The notes under the pieces were generated by a model, which saw only the letters and a program-made list of their open reading frames with translations, ran no database searches and had not been told where the DNA came from. Made by a program: the position numbers and the translations under genes. A stretch of DNA of 58,741 nucleotides, taken from NCBI RefSeq assembly GCF_944324615.1, contig NZ_CALUWY010000011.1, positions 1 to 58,741 of the forward strand. Reading direction: 5' to 3'. The stretch comes from an uncultured Mailhella sp. GTDB lineage: Bacteria > Desulfobacterota > Desulfovibrionia > Desulfovibrionales > Desulfovibrionaceae. This document shows, in pieces, positions 51,191 to 58,655 of the stretch. Every line of letters begins with the position of its first letter. Positions within the stretch are counted from its first letter, which is position 1.

Positions 51191-51224
51191 CGAAAAAGCG
51201 CAGACCCCGGAGGGTCCGCGCTTT
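51191..51224 (-). terminator. Terminator after tolA
   Basis: AAAGCGC-A-GACCC and GGGTC-C-GCGCTTT pair with one mismatch; on the minus strand a T run follows. It separates tolQRA from the downstream secreted TolA-C-like gene. Confidence 0.75.
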
Positions 51225-51234
51225 CCCTGATATG

Positions 51235-52242
51235 TCAGCGTCCCATCATCTGCAGGGAATTGAAGCTGATGACGAGATCCTGCTGCGCCGGTGTGGGCGG
51301 CGGGGGCAGGGTTTTGGTGCGTATGATGGCGTTCACGGCCGAAGCGTCGAATTCCGGCCTGCCGGAGGAGCGTTCGATGTGGCAGTCGAGCACGCGGCCC
51401 TGCTTGTCGAGCTTGATGCGTACCTGCACCACGATGTTGTTGCGTGAGTAGGTGGGCATGCTCCAGTTGGGCTGCACGGCAAGGATGACCTGCGCGGCGT
51501 ACACGTCGTAGATGCCGCCGCCGCCCGGGCCGTCGCCTTCGCCGCCGCCACCGCCCACGCCCGTGCGGCCCACCTGCTTTTCCAGGTCGGCCAGAGCGCG
51601 GGAAGCGGACGTGCCGCCGCCCTTGCCCGAGCTGTTGGAGCGCGCCTGCTTGCGCACATCGGCCAGAGCGTCGGCCAGGGCGTCCTTGCCGCTGTCGCTG
51701 CTCTTGGAAGCCTTGCTGTCCTTTTTGGAAGAGGCCTTGGCATCCGTCTTCTTTTCGGTCTTGGGCTCAGGCTTTTTTTCCGCCTTGGGTTCGGGCTTCT
51801 TCTCGGGCTTGGGGTCCGGTTTTTTCTCCGGCTTGGGCTCGGGTTTCTTTTCAGGCCTGGGTTCGGGCTTCTGGGGAATCTGCACCGGGTCCTTCTGAGG
51901 CTCGGGTTTGGGTTCCGGCTTCGGCTCCGGCCTGGGTTCGGGCTTGGATTCGTGCCGGACTTCCACGGCGGGTGCCGGGGCTTCATCGGGAGCCGGGGCG
52001 GGCGCGGGTTCCGCCTTGGGCCTGGGCGCGGATTCGGTGGACACCACCTGCTTGCCCGTCACGGGGGCACGCGCGCCCAGCACGGGAGAGGGCAGGTTTT
52101 CACCGCCCGGCGCACCCATCACGAGGCTGACCTGATACACCGGCCGCGTGATGTCCAGCGGGGGACGCAGCGGCACATAGAGTATGAAGGCCAGAACCGC
52201 CAGATGCAGCAGTATGGATAGGAAAAGACTGCTTATTCGCAT
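51235..52242 (-). CDS. tolA: TolA-like energy-transducing protein
   Basis: A 335 aa inner-membrane protein spanning the periplasm. Helix 1 is at about 4-24, followed by a Pro/Lys/Glu-rich stalk (about 70-175, with EPKPEKKPEPK-type repeats). A helical Ala-rich part with DALADALADVRKQARS follows. The C-terminal TonB/TolA-like domain starts about residue 240 (YAAQVILAVQPNWSMPTYS, VVQVRIKLDKQGRVLDCHI). It links the TolQR motor to outer-membrane or Pal-associated partners and helps envelope constriction at division. It lies 17 bases after tolR. No tolB or pal gene follows in this window, so a TonB-type role cannot be excluded. Confidence 0.88.
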   Translation of the reverse strand: MRISSLFLSILLHLAVLAFILYVPLRPPLDITRPVYQVSLVMGAPGGENLPSPVLGARAPVTGKQVVSTESAPRPKAEPAPAPAPDEAPAPAVEVRHESKPEPRPEPKPEPKPEPQKDPVQIPQKPEPRPEKKPEPKPEKKPDPKPEKKPEPKAEKKPEPKTEKKTDAKASSKKDSKASKSSDSGKDALADALADVRKQARSNSSGKGGGTSASRALADLEKQVGRTGVGGGGGEGDGPGGGGIYDVYAAQVILAVQPNWSMPTYSRNNIVVQVRIKLDKQGRVLDCHIERSSGRPEFDASAVNAIIRTKTLPPPPTPAQQDLVISFNSLQMMGR

Positions 52243-52259
52243 GGGATTACATATTCCGC

Positions 52260-52703
52260 CTAGCGGCGGCCCTTCTGGGCGCTGCCGGACTGCGCGGGGG
52301 CAGCGGTTTCCGTGCTGGGCATGGCCACCACGCCCAGTTTTTCAATACCGGCGGCCTTGATGCGTCCCATGACGTCCACCACGGTGCCGTAGGGCACGCC
52401 CTTGTCGGCCTGGAGGAACAGGGCGCGGTCTTTTTCCTTCACAATGGCGGCGAGACGTTCTTCCAGCTCTTCCAGCTGCACTTCATAGGTGTCGAGGAAG
52501 AGCGTGCCGTCTTCACGCACGGTGAGCACGAGATGTTCGGAATCCGTGGGCAGGGTATCCACCTGCTTGGCCTGGGGAAGGTCCACGTCCAGACCGGAAT
52601 CCATCATGGGCGCCGTAACCATGAAGATGATGAGCAGAACCATCATGACGTCCACGAAGGGCGTCACGTTGATTTCCGAGACAAAGCCTTTTTTTCTGGC
52701 CAT
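52260..52703 (-). CDS. tolR: TolR/ExbD family protein
   Basis: A 147 aa inner-membrane protein with one helix (residues 13-33: VTPFVDVMMVLLIIFMVTAP) carrying the conserved Asp of the proton pathway in PFVDVMM. A periplasmic domain follows. The VTPFVDVMMVLLIIF wording matches TolR more than ExbD. It starts 9 bases after tolQ and precedes tolA, forming one operon. With TolQ it converts the proton gradient into movement of TolA. Confidence 0.93.
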   Translation of the reverse strand: MARKKGFVSEINVTPFVDVMMVLLIIFMVTAPMMDSGLDVDLPQAKQVDTLPTDSEHLVLTVREDGTLFLDTYEVQLEELEERLAAIVKEKDRALFLQADKGVPYGTVVDVMGRIKAAGIEKLGVVAMPSTETAAPAQSGSAQKGRR

Positions 52704-52712
52704 GGCGCCGAC

Positions 52713-53396
52713 CTACCTGTCGTTGCCGCGGGAGCGGTGCACGTTGACTTCGCGCTGCACGCGGTTCAGGAAAATGCCCGCGAAGTTGATGAGGCGGGTT
52801 TCGATGCTGTCGAGCTTGCCGAGAAACATGTTGTAGGCAATGGTGGCGGGCACGGCCACGGCAAGGCCGATGGCGGTGGCGATGAGGGCTTCGGAAATAC
52901 CGGGGGCCACGGTGGCCAGGGATGCGGACTTCATCTGGCCGATGGCGTGGAAGGAGGTCATGATGCCCCACACCGTACCGAACAGACCGATGAAGGGGGC
53001 GGTGTTGGCGGCAGTGGCCAGGATGGAGAGGTTCTTGTGCAGGCGGTCGATTTCCAGACCCACGCCCTGATTCAGGGCGCGGCGCACGGTTTCCACCACC
53101 ACGCCTTCGTCGGCGCCGGCTTCCTTGCCGTTGTTGAACTCACGCACGCCGTGCTGAGCCACGCCGTAGAGCGGGGAGGAAGGATCGCCGCCGAGGCTCT
53201 GCACGGCCTGGCGCAGATCCGCCGCGTCGGTGAAACGGGAAATGCCCGCCGTGGCCTTGCGTTCGGCCGCGGAAAGGATGACCATCTTGCTGATGATGAC
53301 GGTCCAGCTCAGAATGGAGAGCGCAATAAGAATGATCATGATGATCTGTGCGATGAGGCTTGCGCTGGCGAAGACGGAAAAAATGTTGTAATCCAT
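52713..53396 (-). CDS. tolQ: TolQ/ExbB family proton channel protein
   Basis: A 227 aa membrane protein with three helices: about 12-34, 125-150 and 165-190. The MotA/TolQ/ExbB signature is APFIGLFGTVWGIMTSF, then APGISEALIATAIGLAVAVPA. The start at 53396 is used because the upstream in-frame extension lacks any membrane or conserved character and overlaps the divergent promoter region. It is the first gene of tolQ-tolR-tolA. It probably forms the stator pentamer around a TolR dimer. Confidence 0.94.
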   Translation of the reverse strand: MDYNIFSVFASASLIAQIIMIILIALSILSWTVIISKMVILSAAERKATAGISRFTDAADLRQAVQSLGGDPSSPLYGVAQHGVREFNNGKEAGADEGVVVETVRRALNQGVGLEIDRLHKNLSILATAANTAPFIGLFGTVWGIMTSFHAIGQMKSASLATVAPGISEALIATAIGLAVAVPATIAYNMFLGKLDSIETRLINFAGIFLNRVQREVNVHRSRGNDR

Positions 53397-53577
53397 GGGT
53401 GCTCCGAATATCCGATGAGATTGCCGGCAAACATGCCCGCCGGCGCGGAAGAGGGCCGCCTTGTTCATAATCTTGAGCGGCCCTGCATGCAACGAAAAAT
53501 TGCTCCGTGACCCCGGCGGGGAGTGACATACGGCCGCCTTTGAGCTAGACAGGGAAGGTACCTTGAAGGAGTTTCCC

Positions 53578-54909
53578 ATGTTCTGGCGTTCTGTGTGCTG
53601 CGCGGCTTTCGTCTCTATACTGTTTTTGTCTCCGTCCGTCAAAGCCGGGGAAAGCTATTCCATGGAGGGGGCGGTGATGCGCGCCCTTGAGCACAACCCC
53701 GATGTGGAGAACGCCCGGTTCACGGTGCAGGCCGCGGAATCCGCGCGCAAGGCGGCGCGGAGCGCCTTCGGCCCGGAACTCGGAGTTTCCTACAGCTATT
53801 CCCGCTACAACAAGGACCGCCCCTCCCGCTACGAACCCAACGTGACCACCATGACGGTGACGGCCTCCCAGCCGCTGTTCACGGGCTTCAACCTTCTGAA
53901 CAGCTATCAGAAGGCGGCGCTGGAAGAGGAGCGGCAGGCCCTGCAGCTGGAATCCCAGCGCCTTTCCGTGACGGCCGCCGTGCAGGAGGCCTTTGTCACC
54001 TATCTCAAGGCCATTGAGAGCATACGCAGTACCGAACGTTCCCTTGAGCGGGCGAAAATGCAGCTCAACATGGCCAAGACCGCGTGGAACATCGGTCTGC
54101 GCCCGAGGCTCGACGTGCTGCAGGCCGAAACCGACCTTGCCCAGACCGAGGCCCTGCTCATCCAGTATGAAAACGAGCGCGACGTGTGGCTCACGAGGCT
54201 GAACACGCTGCTCGACCTTCCGCCGGACGCTCCCACCAACTATGAGGGGGCTCTGGATCTTCTGCCCTTCCGCCGTTCGCTGGAAGCCTGCCTTCAGCAG
54301 GCCATGGACCACAGGCCCGACCTTCTCATGGCGAAAAAATCGGTGGAAATAGCCCTGAAGGATCTCGGCATCACCAAAAGTCAGTTCTGGCCGCAGGTTT
54401 CGGCCATACTCGGCTGGTCCACCACGGGCAGCCATCTGGACGCGGCGGGCAGCCGCTACACGCAGAAGGATTATGCCTACGGGGAACTGGGGCTTTCCGT
54501 GGACTGGACGCTCTTTTCCAGCGGAAGGCGCATGTACCTCACCCAGCAGGCGAAAAGGCAGGTTTCCGCGCTGGAGGCGGCGGTGCGCTCCTCGGTCAAC
54601 AACTGCGCCTATGCCGTGCGCTCCAGCCTGCTTTCCACCCAGGACGCCTACCGCGCCGTGCAGGTGGCCCGGCGGGCCGTGGCCAGCGCCCGGGAATCCT
54701 ATGCCGACGCCAAAATGCGCTACGAGCTGCAGTCCGGCTCCTACCTCGATCTGCTCACCGCCCAGTCGGCCCTTTCCGAGGCGGAACTTGCGGAAATCTC
54801 CACCCGCGCCGACTGCCTCATCGCCCTGTCGCAGCTTTATGAAACCATGGGTGAACTGCATCCCGATCTGACGGAACCGGCCGGAACCGGCGGGAAAAAG
54901 GCTTCGTAG
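53578..54909 (+). CDS. TolC family outer membrane protein
   Basis: A 443 aa outer-membrane channel protein of the TolC family, the exit duct of type I secretion or tripartite efflux. A signal peptide covers residues 1-24 (SVKA-G). Two related halves show the typical motifs: MRALEHNPDVENARF, GVSYSYSRYNKD, LFTGFNLLNSYQKA in half 1 and DLLMAKKSVEIALKDLGITKSQFWPQV, LSVDWTLFSSGRRMY, GSYLDLLTAQSALSEAE in half 2. The start at 53578 follows AAGGAG; the TTG at 53563 is too close. No inner-membrane or adaptor partner lies beside it. It is transcribed divergently from tolQ. Confidence 0.93.
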   Translation: MFWRSVCCAAFVSILFLSPSVKAGESYSMEGAVMRALEHNPDVENARFTVQAAESARKAARSAFGPELGVSYSYSRYNKDRPSRYEPNVTTMTVTASQPLFTGFNLLNSYQKAALEEERQALQLESQRLSVTAAVQEAFVTYLKAIESIRSTERSLERAKMQLNMAKTAWNIGLRPRLDVLQAETDLAQTEALLIQYENERDVWLTRLNTLLDLPPDAPTNYEGALDLLPFRRSLEACLQQAMDHRPDLLMAKKSVEIALKDLGITKSQFWPQVSAILGWSTTGSHLDAAGSRYTQKDYAYGELGLSVDWTLFSSGRRMYLTQQAKRQVSALEAAVRSSVNNCAYAVRSSLLSTQDAYRAVQVARRAVASARESYADAKMRYELQSGSYLDLLTAQSALSEAELAEISTRADCLIALSQLYETMGELHPDLTEPAGTGGKKAS

Positions 54910-54966
54910 GCGCACCTTTCCGAAGGCGTGCGGAAGCCTGCATCGTCCCTGCGTTTTTTGTAAACA

Positions 54967-54999
54967 TACGCCCCGGCGCGTTCCCGTGCCGGGGCGTTC
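54967..54999 (+). terminator. Hairpin terminator after the TolC-family gene
   Basis: CGCCCCGGC and GCCGGGGCG pair perfectly around GCGTTCCCGT. A modest T content follows (TTCGTGT). Confidence 0.65.
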
Positions 55000-55036
55000 G
55001 TGTCTGCGGGCCGGGAGGGGGGGCCGGACGGACTTT

Positions 55037-55273
55037 TCAGATGCTGCGCCGGATTCTTTCTTCCATATCCTCCATGATGCAGGCAGGACGCACGTCGAGA
55101 GCTTCGGCGATGCGGAAGAACATTTCCAGATTGGGATATTTGTGCCCGCTTTCCAGCATGCTGACGTAGGGTGCGGCAACGCCGAGCCTTTCACTCAGTT
55201 CTTCCTGCGTGAGGTGTTTTTCCAGGCGTATCCGGCGGAGCACCGGGCCGAAGGCATCCGATTTTTTCTTCAT
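55037..55273 (-). CDS. XRE family transcriptional regulator (probable Hxs regulator)
   Basis: A 78 aa single-domain helix-turn-helix protein. The XRE/Cro HTH covers residues 9-64: LRRIRLEKHLTQEELSERLGV, then PYVSMLESGHKYPNLEMFFRIAEAL. There is no ligand-binding domain. It diverges from hxsD across 144 bases that contain a near-perfect 16 bp-arm inverted repeat, the probable operator for itself and the hxs operon. Codon use and GC match its neighbours. Whether it represses or activates cannot be told. Confidence 0.88.
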   Translation of the reverse strand: MKKKSDAFGPVLRRIRLEKHLTQEELSERLGVAAPYVSMLESGHKYPNLEMFFRIAEALDVRPACIMEDMEERIRRSI

Positions 55274-55307
55274 ATCCTTCTGCTAGCCCATTGTGTTCAA
55301 AAAAAAA

Positions 55308-55345
55308 ATTAACCTATAGCTTAGAAAAATAAGCAATAGGTTAAT
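55308..55345. promoter_or_regulatory. Inverted repeat operator between xre and hxsD
   Basis: ATTAACCTATAGCTTA (55308-55323) and TAAGCAATAGGTTAAT (55330-55345) are complementary at 15 of 16 positions with a GAAAAA spacer. The left arm itself contains an imperfect palindrome (AACCTATAGCTT). A weak promoter pair toward hxsD, TTGTGT (55291-55296) and TATAGC (55315-55320), would overlap it. Confidence 0.7.
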
Positions 55346-55417
55346 AAATCATGTGCGGCGCGACGCATTCTGCCGATCCGTCCTGCTGCGGAATCTACAC
55401 CGGAAGGAGCTCCATGC

Positions 55418-55732
55418 ATGGAAATGCCGTTTGCCGTGAGTGAAGACGGGCGTCTGGGCTTTGTGTACGCGGACAAGGTGTTCTTCAACCGCGAATGCGT
55501 GTTGACGGTAGCCGATATCTACGCGGAAACATACTATGTTTCCGTTGTGCCCCATCAGGAGGACAAGGTGCGGATCACTCTCTGCGACAAGCACGGCGCC
55601 CGCATGCAGGAAAGCACGCTGAGGAGCTTCATGAATGATCTTGTGGATTGTCAGGTACGGCTGGATCTGCAGAAGGAATTCGGCGATCTCCGAAAACGGA
55701 TTGTCGAGTATGCGTTTTCTCCGGTGAGTTAG
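55418..55732 (+). CDS. hxsD: His-Xaa-Ser system protein HxsD
   Basis: A 104 aa small protein found with the two Hxs radical SAM enzymes. It shows the HxsD pattern: a strand-helix-strand body (VFFNRECVLTVADIY, YYVSVVPHQED, VRITLC), then a helix with LRSFMNDLVDCQVRLDLQKEF and a final LRKRIVEYAFSP. Its function is not established; a leader-recognition or scaffold role for the maturases is a reasonable guess. The start at 55418 follows GGAAGGAG; ATGs at 55414 (other frame) and 55424 are alternatives. The hxsB start lies 2 bases after its stop. Confidence 0.85.
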   Translation: MEMPFAVSEDGRLGFVYADKVFFNRECVLTVADIYAETYYVSVVPHQEDKVRITLCDKHGARMQESTLRSFMNDLVDCQVRLDLQKEFGDLRKRIVEYAFSPVS

Positions 55733-55734
55733 GT

Positions 55735-57180
55735 ATGTCCGGGTATACGCTTCTTCCCTTCCGTTTCCGCCGTACGGATCAGCACGACGTGCTCATGGTG
55801 AACGAATGCGGCGATTTTCTGTTTCTGCCGGAGCAGGTCTTCGAGCGTTTCCTGCGTCATGAACTGCCGGAGGATGACGGACATTTTTTCAGGCTGAAGT
55901 CGCATCTGTTCTGCGCCGGAGAGGATATCGAGGTTGCCCTGCACAAGACGGCGGCAAGGTATCGCACGCGGAAATCCTTTCTCCGGGAGTTCACCTCGCT
56001 GCACATGCTGGTGGTCACCCTGCGTTGCAATCAGCGCTGTTCTTACTGTCAGGTATCCTGTGCCGGAAAGGATGCCTCCTTGTACGACATGGACGTGGAA
56101 ACGGCCTTGAAGGCGGTGGACATGATTTTTCAGTCGCCGACGAAGCACCCCAAGCTTGAGTTTCAGGGGGGCGAGCCTCTTCTTCACTGGGAAGTCGTCA
56201 CAGCCACGGTCGCCTATGCGGAAAAGCTGGCCCGGCGTCTGGAGAAAAAGGTTTCCTTCGTGCTGTGCACCAACCTCACGGCGGCAACGCGGGAACAGCT
56301 TGAATTCTGCCGTGAACACAACGTGGCCGTTTCCACCTCGCTGGACGGGGATGCCGCTGTTCATGACGCATGCCGTAAAGACAGGCTGGGCCGGGGAACG
56401 TACCGTGTTTTTCTGGAGAAACTGGCACTTGCCCGGGATATCCTGGGCAGGGACAGGGTGGGCGCGCTGATGACGACCACCGCCTTTTCTCTGGATCATC
56501 TCAGGGACGTGACGGATGAATACCTGCGCCTGGGCATGGACGGAATATTTCTCCGCTCCCTCAATCCCTACGGCTTTGCGGCAGAAGAGGCGGCGACACT
56601 CGGCTATTCCATGGAACGCTTTGTGGAAAAGTATCTGGAAGCTCTCCGCTATATCATGGAACTCAACAGGAAGGTGTTTTTCCCTGAGTATTTTGCCACG
56701 CTTCTTTTCTCGCGCATACTGTCTCCCTTTGCCACGGGCTTTGTCGATCTTCAGTCGCCTGCGGGCGCGGGTATAAGCGGGGCCATCTACGATTTCGACG
56801 GTTCGGTTTTTCCTTCGGATGAGGCGCGCATGCTTGCCCGAATGGGGGATCGTCACTTCTGCCTGGGAAACGTGAAGACCGACGACTACAGGGAGATATT
56901 CGTCACACGCCTGAAGAAGCTGACCTTTGTATCCTGCCTTGAAACAACGTTTCCCTGTGCCTATTGCGTGTATCAGGCCTATTGCGGAACAGACCCCGTA
57001 CGCAATTATCTGGAGACAGGAAACGAGCAGCGGAACATGACGCATGCGCCCTTCTGCATCAAGCACAAGGGCATACTGACGGGGCTTTTCGACATGCTCC
57101 GTCATGCCGACGATACAACCAGGGACATCATCTGGAGCTGGATAACCGGAAACGCGGAGCTGGTGAACAGGTCATGTTGA
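55735..57180 (+). CDS. hxsB: His-Xaa-Ser system radical SAM maturase HxsB
   Basis: A 481 aa radical SAM enzyme predicted to modify the HxsA peptide. The N-terminus (LLPFRFRR...LMVNECGDFLFLP) is the family's typical recognition region. The SAM cluster motif is Cys98, Cys102 and Cys105 (CNQRCSYC). GGEP at 145-148 is the SAM-binding motif. The C-terminal part carries a SPASM-like set of cysteines (CLGN..., CLETTFPCAYC, YCG, and FC near the end), which suits auxiliary Fe-S clusters. The start at 55735 lies directly behind hxsD. The hxsC reading frame overlaps its end by 7 bases. Confidence 0.92.
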   Translation: MSGYTLLPFRFRRTDQHDVLMVNECGDFLFLPEQVFERFLRHELPEDDGHFFRLKSHLFCAGEDIEVALHKTAARYRTRKSFLREFTSLHMLVVTLRCNQRCSYCQVSCAGKDASLYDMDVETALKAVDMIFQSPTKHPKLEFQGGEPLLHWEVVTATVAYAEKLARRLEKKVSFVLCTNLTAATREQLEFCREHNVAVSTSLDGDAAVHDACRKDRLGRGTYRVFLEKLALARDILGRDRVGALMTTTAFSLDHLRDVTDEYLRLGMDGIFLRSLNPYGFAAEEAATLGYSMERFVEKYLEALRYIMELNRKVFFPEYFATLLFSRILSPFATGFVDLQSPAGAGISGAIYDFDGSVFPSDEARMLARMGDRHFCLGNVKTDDYREIFVTRLKKLTFVSCLETTFPCAYCVYQAYCGTDPVRNYLETGNEQRNMTHAPFCIKHKGILTGLFDMLRHADDTTRDIIWSWITGNAELVNRSC

Positions 57181-58319
57181 CACTCAAAGGCAGAGCTTCT
57201 GAAGCTTTTTCCTCGTTTGTGGGAGAAGTGACCTTTGCAGGAAGGCCCTTTTATGCACGGAGCCGGGCTGTTCTTGTCTGCGAGGAGCTGACGCATGCGG
57301 CCATGGGCTACAAGGGATGCATTACTTCCGGAGGGCGGGGATCATGGTTTCATCCGCATCATATCTACGGGGTGGAGCAGCCCGGGCTGCTCCACGAAGG
57401 CGACATTGTCGCCATGGACGGAACGGGCACCATAGAGGTGCTGTGGGAGGAGGGCTCTTCCCAGAACTGCCTGTTCCTCACGGAAAACTGCAACTGCCGC
57501 TGCGTCATGTGCCCTCAGCCTCCGGCGCAGAGCGATCCGGCGCGTTTTTTAAGGCAGGCGGAGGAAGTGCTTGAACTGATACGCGGCAGAAGCATTTCGG
57601 ACTGCTGCATCACGGGCGGGGAACCGACGCTTGCCGGGAAAGCCTTTTTCGACATTCTCAGGCGAAGCGCCCGGGAGCACCCGGAAGCCCTGATCAGCGT
57701 TCTGACCAACGGACGGCTTTTTTCCGACCGAGCCTTTGTGCGCAGGCTGGCGGGCATTCCTGCGGAAAACGTTCTTTTCTGCGTTTCCCTGCATTCCGAA
57801 CTCGACGCCGTCCACGATGCGATGGCGGGGGTGAGGGGAAGCTGTGCACAGACGCAGCAGGGCATATACAACCTTGCCGGGTACGGCTTCTTTGTGGAGA
57901 TACGAACGGTGATATCGCAGTACAACTGCAGGTATCTTGCGGAATTTGCGGAACATCTGGGCAATTACTTCCCGTTCTGCGCCCATGTGGCCTTCATGGG
58001 ACTGGAACTGCACGGCCATGCGGAGACGAACAGGGATCGGGTGGAGGTTTCCCCGGAAGCATACGCCCCCTGTGTGAAGGATGCCGTGCTCACGCTTGTA
58101 CGCAGGGGAATTCCCGTTTCCCTGTACAATATTCCGCTTTGCCTGTGCCCTGCGGAAGTGCGCGGGTACGCCCGCCGTTCCATTTCCGACTGGAAGAACA
58201 TCTATCTTCCCCGCTGCCGCTCCTGCGCGCTCAGGGAGGAGTGCTGCGGCTTTTTCAGCACCTCTTCGGCTCTTCCCGAAACCTTCATCAAACCTTTCAC
58301 ATCAGGGGGACATGTATGA
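57174..58319 (+). CDS. hxsC: His-Xaa-Ser system radical SAM maturase HxsC
   Basis: A 381 aa second radical SAM enzyme of the system. A non-conserved N-terminal domain of about 100 residues precedes the motif CNCRCVMCPQPP, with Cys106, Cys110 and Cys113 spaced CxxxCxxC. ITGGEPTL supplies the SAM motif. A further cysteine group near the end (CLCP, then CRSCALREECCG) may bind an auxiliary cluster. It overlaps hxsB by 7 bases and its TGA overlaps the hxsA ATG (ATGA), so all four genes are translationally coupled. Division of labour between HxsB and HxsC is unknown. Confidence 0.92.
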   Translation: MLTLKGRASEAFSSFVGEVTFAGRPFYARSRAVLVCEELTHAAMGYKGCITSGGRGSWFHPHHIYGVEQPGLLHEGDIVAMDGTGTIEVLWEEGSSQNCLFLTENCNCRCVMCPQPPAQSDPARFLRQAEEVLELIRGRSISDCCITGGEPTLAGKAFFDILRRSAREHPEALISVLTNGRLFSDRAFVRRLAGIPAENVLFCVSLHSELDAVHDAMAGVRGSCAQTQQGIYNLAGYGFFVEIRTVISQYNCRYLAEFAEHLGNYFPFCAHVAFMGLELHGHAETNRDRVEVSPEAYAPCVKDAVLTLVRRGIPVSLYNIPLCLCPAEVRGYARRSISDWKNIYLPRCRSCALREECCGFFSTSSALPETFIKPFTSGGHV

Positions 58320-58573
58320 GAACATGTGTATACAGACTGTTTATGCTGGCGGGGCTGATTCTTGCCCTGTTCGGTGTTTCTTCCGGCAGGGCGGAAGCGG
58401 CGCTGCCCCGCGAAGACGCCGTGACGCACGATCTGCAGGAACGTCCGCTGGTCTTTTCCGATGTCATGCCCGACAGCCGGAGCGTGCTGTCGGCGTATCA
58501 TTACAGTCACAGAAGTCACGCCAGTCATTACAGCCATTCCAGCCACAGAAGCCACTATTCGAGCAGGTGGTAG
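58316..58573 (+). CDS. hxsA: His-Xaa-Ser repeat precursor protein HxsA
   Basis: An 85 aa exported precursor and probable substrate of HxsB/HxsC. Residues 1-29 form a Sec-type signal peptide (basic start, LAGLILALFGV core, cleavage near RAEA). Residues 30-61 form a leader-like linker. Residues 62-82 are seven uninterrupted His-X-Ser triplets: HYS, HRS, HAS, HYS, HSS, HRS, HYS. The chain ends SRW. The middle residue varies among Tyr, Arg, Ala and Ser, while His and Ser are strictly kept, so selection acts on every third position. It overlaps the hxsC stop (ATGA), so translation is coupled. A strong terminator follows, making it the last gene of the operon. Confidence 0.93.
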   Translation: MRTCVYRLFMLAGLILALFGVSSGRAEAALPREDAVTHDLQERPLVFSDVMPDSRSVLSAYHYSHRSHASHYSHSSHRSHYSSRW

Positions 58574-58598
58574 GCCGTCCGGAGCGGGCCTTTGTGCA

Positions 58599-58639
58599 CA
58601 AAAAAGCCGCGTTTTCCGGAGAAAGCGCGGCTTTTTTTG
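58599..58639. terminator. Bidirectional terminator between hxsA and gcvH
   Basis: AAAAAAGCCGCG and CGCGGCTTTTTTT pair around a 14-base loop, with T runs on both strands. It ends the hxs operon and, from the opposite side, gcvH. Confidence 0.9.
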
Positions 58640-58655
58640 TTTATGAGGTGCAGGC

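Noticed and set aside
52260..53396. ExbB-ExbD rather than TolQ-TolR
   Set aside because: The VTPFVDVMMVLLIIF wording, gene order and the long-stalk TolA-like partner favour Tol, though absence of tolB and pal leaves some doubt.
53563..53577. TTG start for the TolC-family gene
   Set aside because: The AAGGAG ribosome site lies inside this extension and is correctly spaced for the ATG at 53578, which begins the signal peptide.
58499..58561. HxsA tail as a simple metal-storage His-rich tail
   Set aside because: Strict His-X-Ser phase and translational coupling to two radical SAM enzymes favour a modified peptide, although metal binding by the product is still possible.
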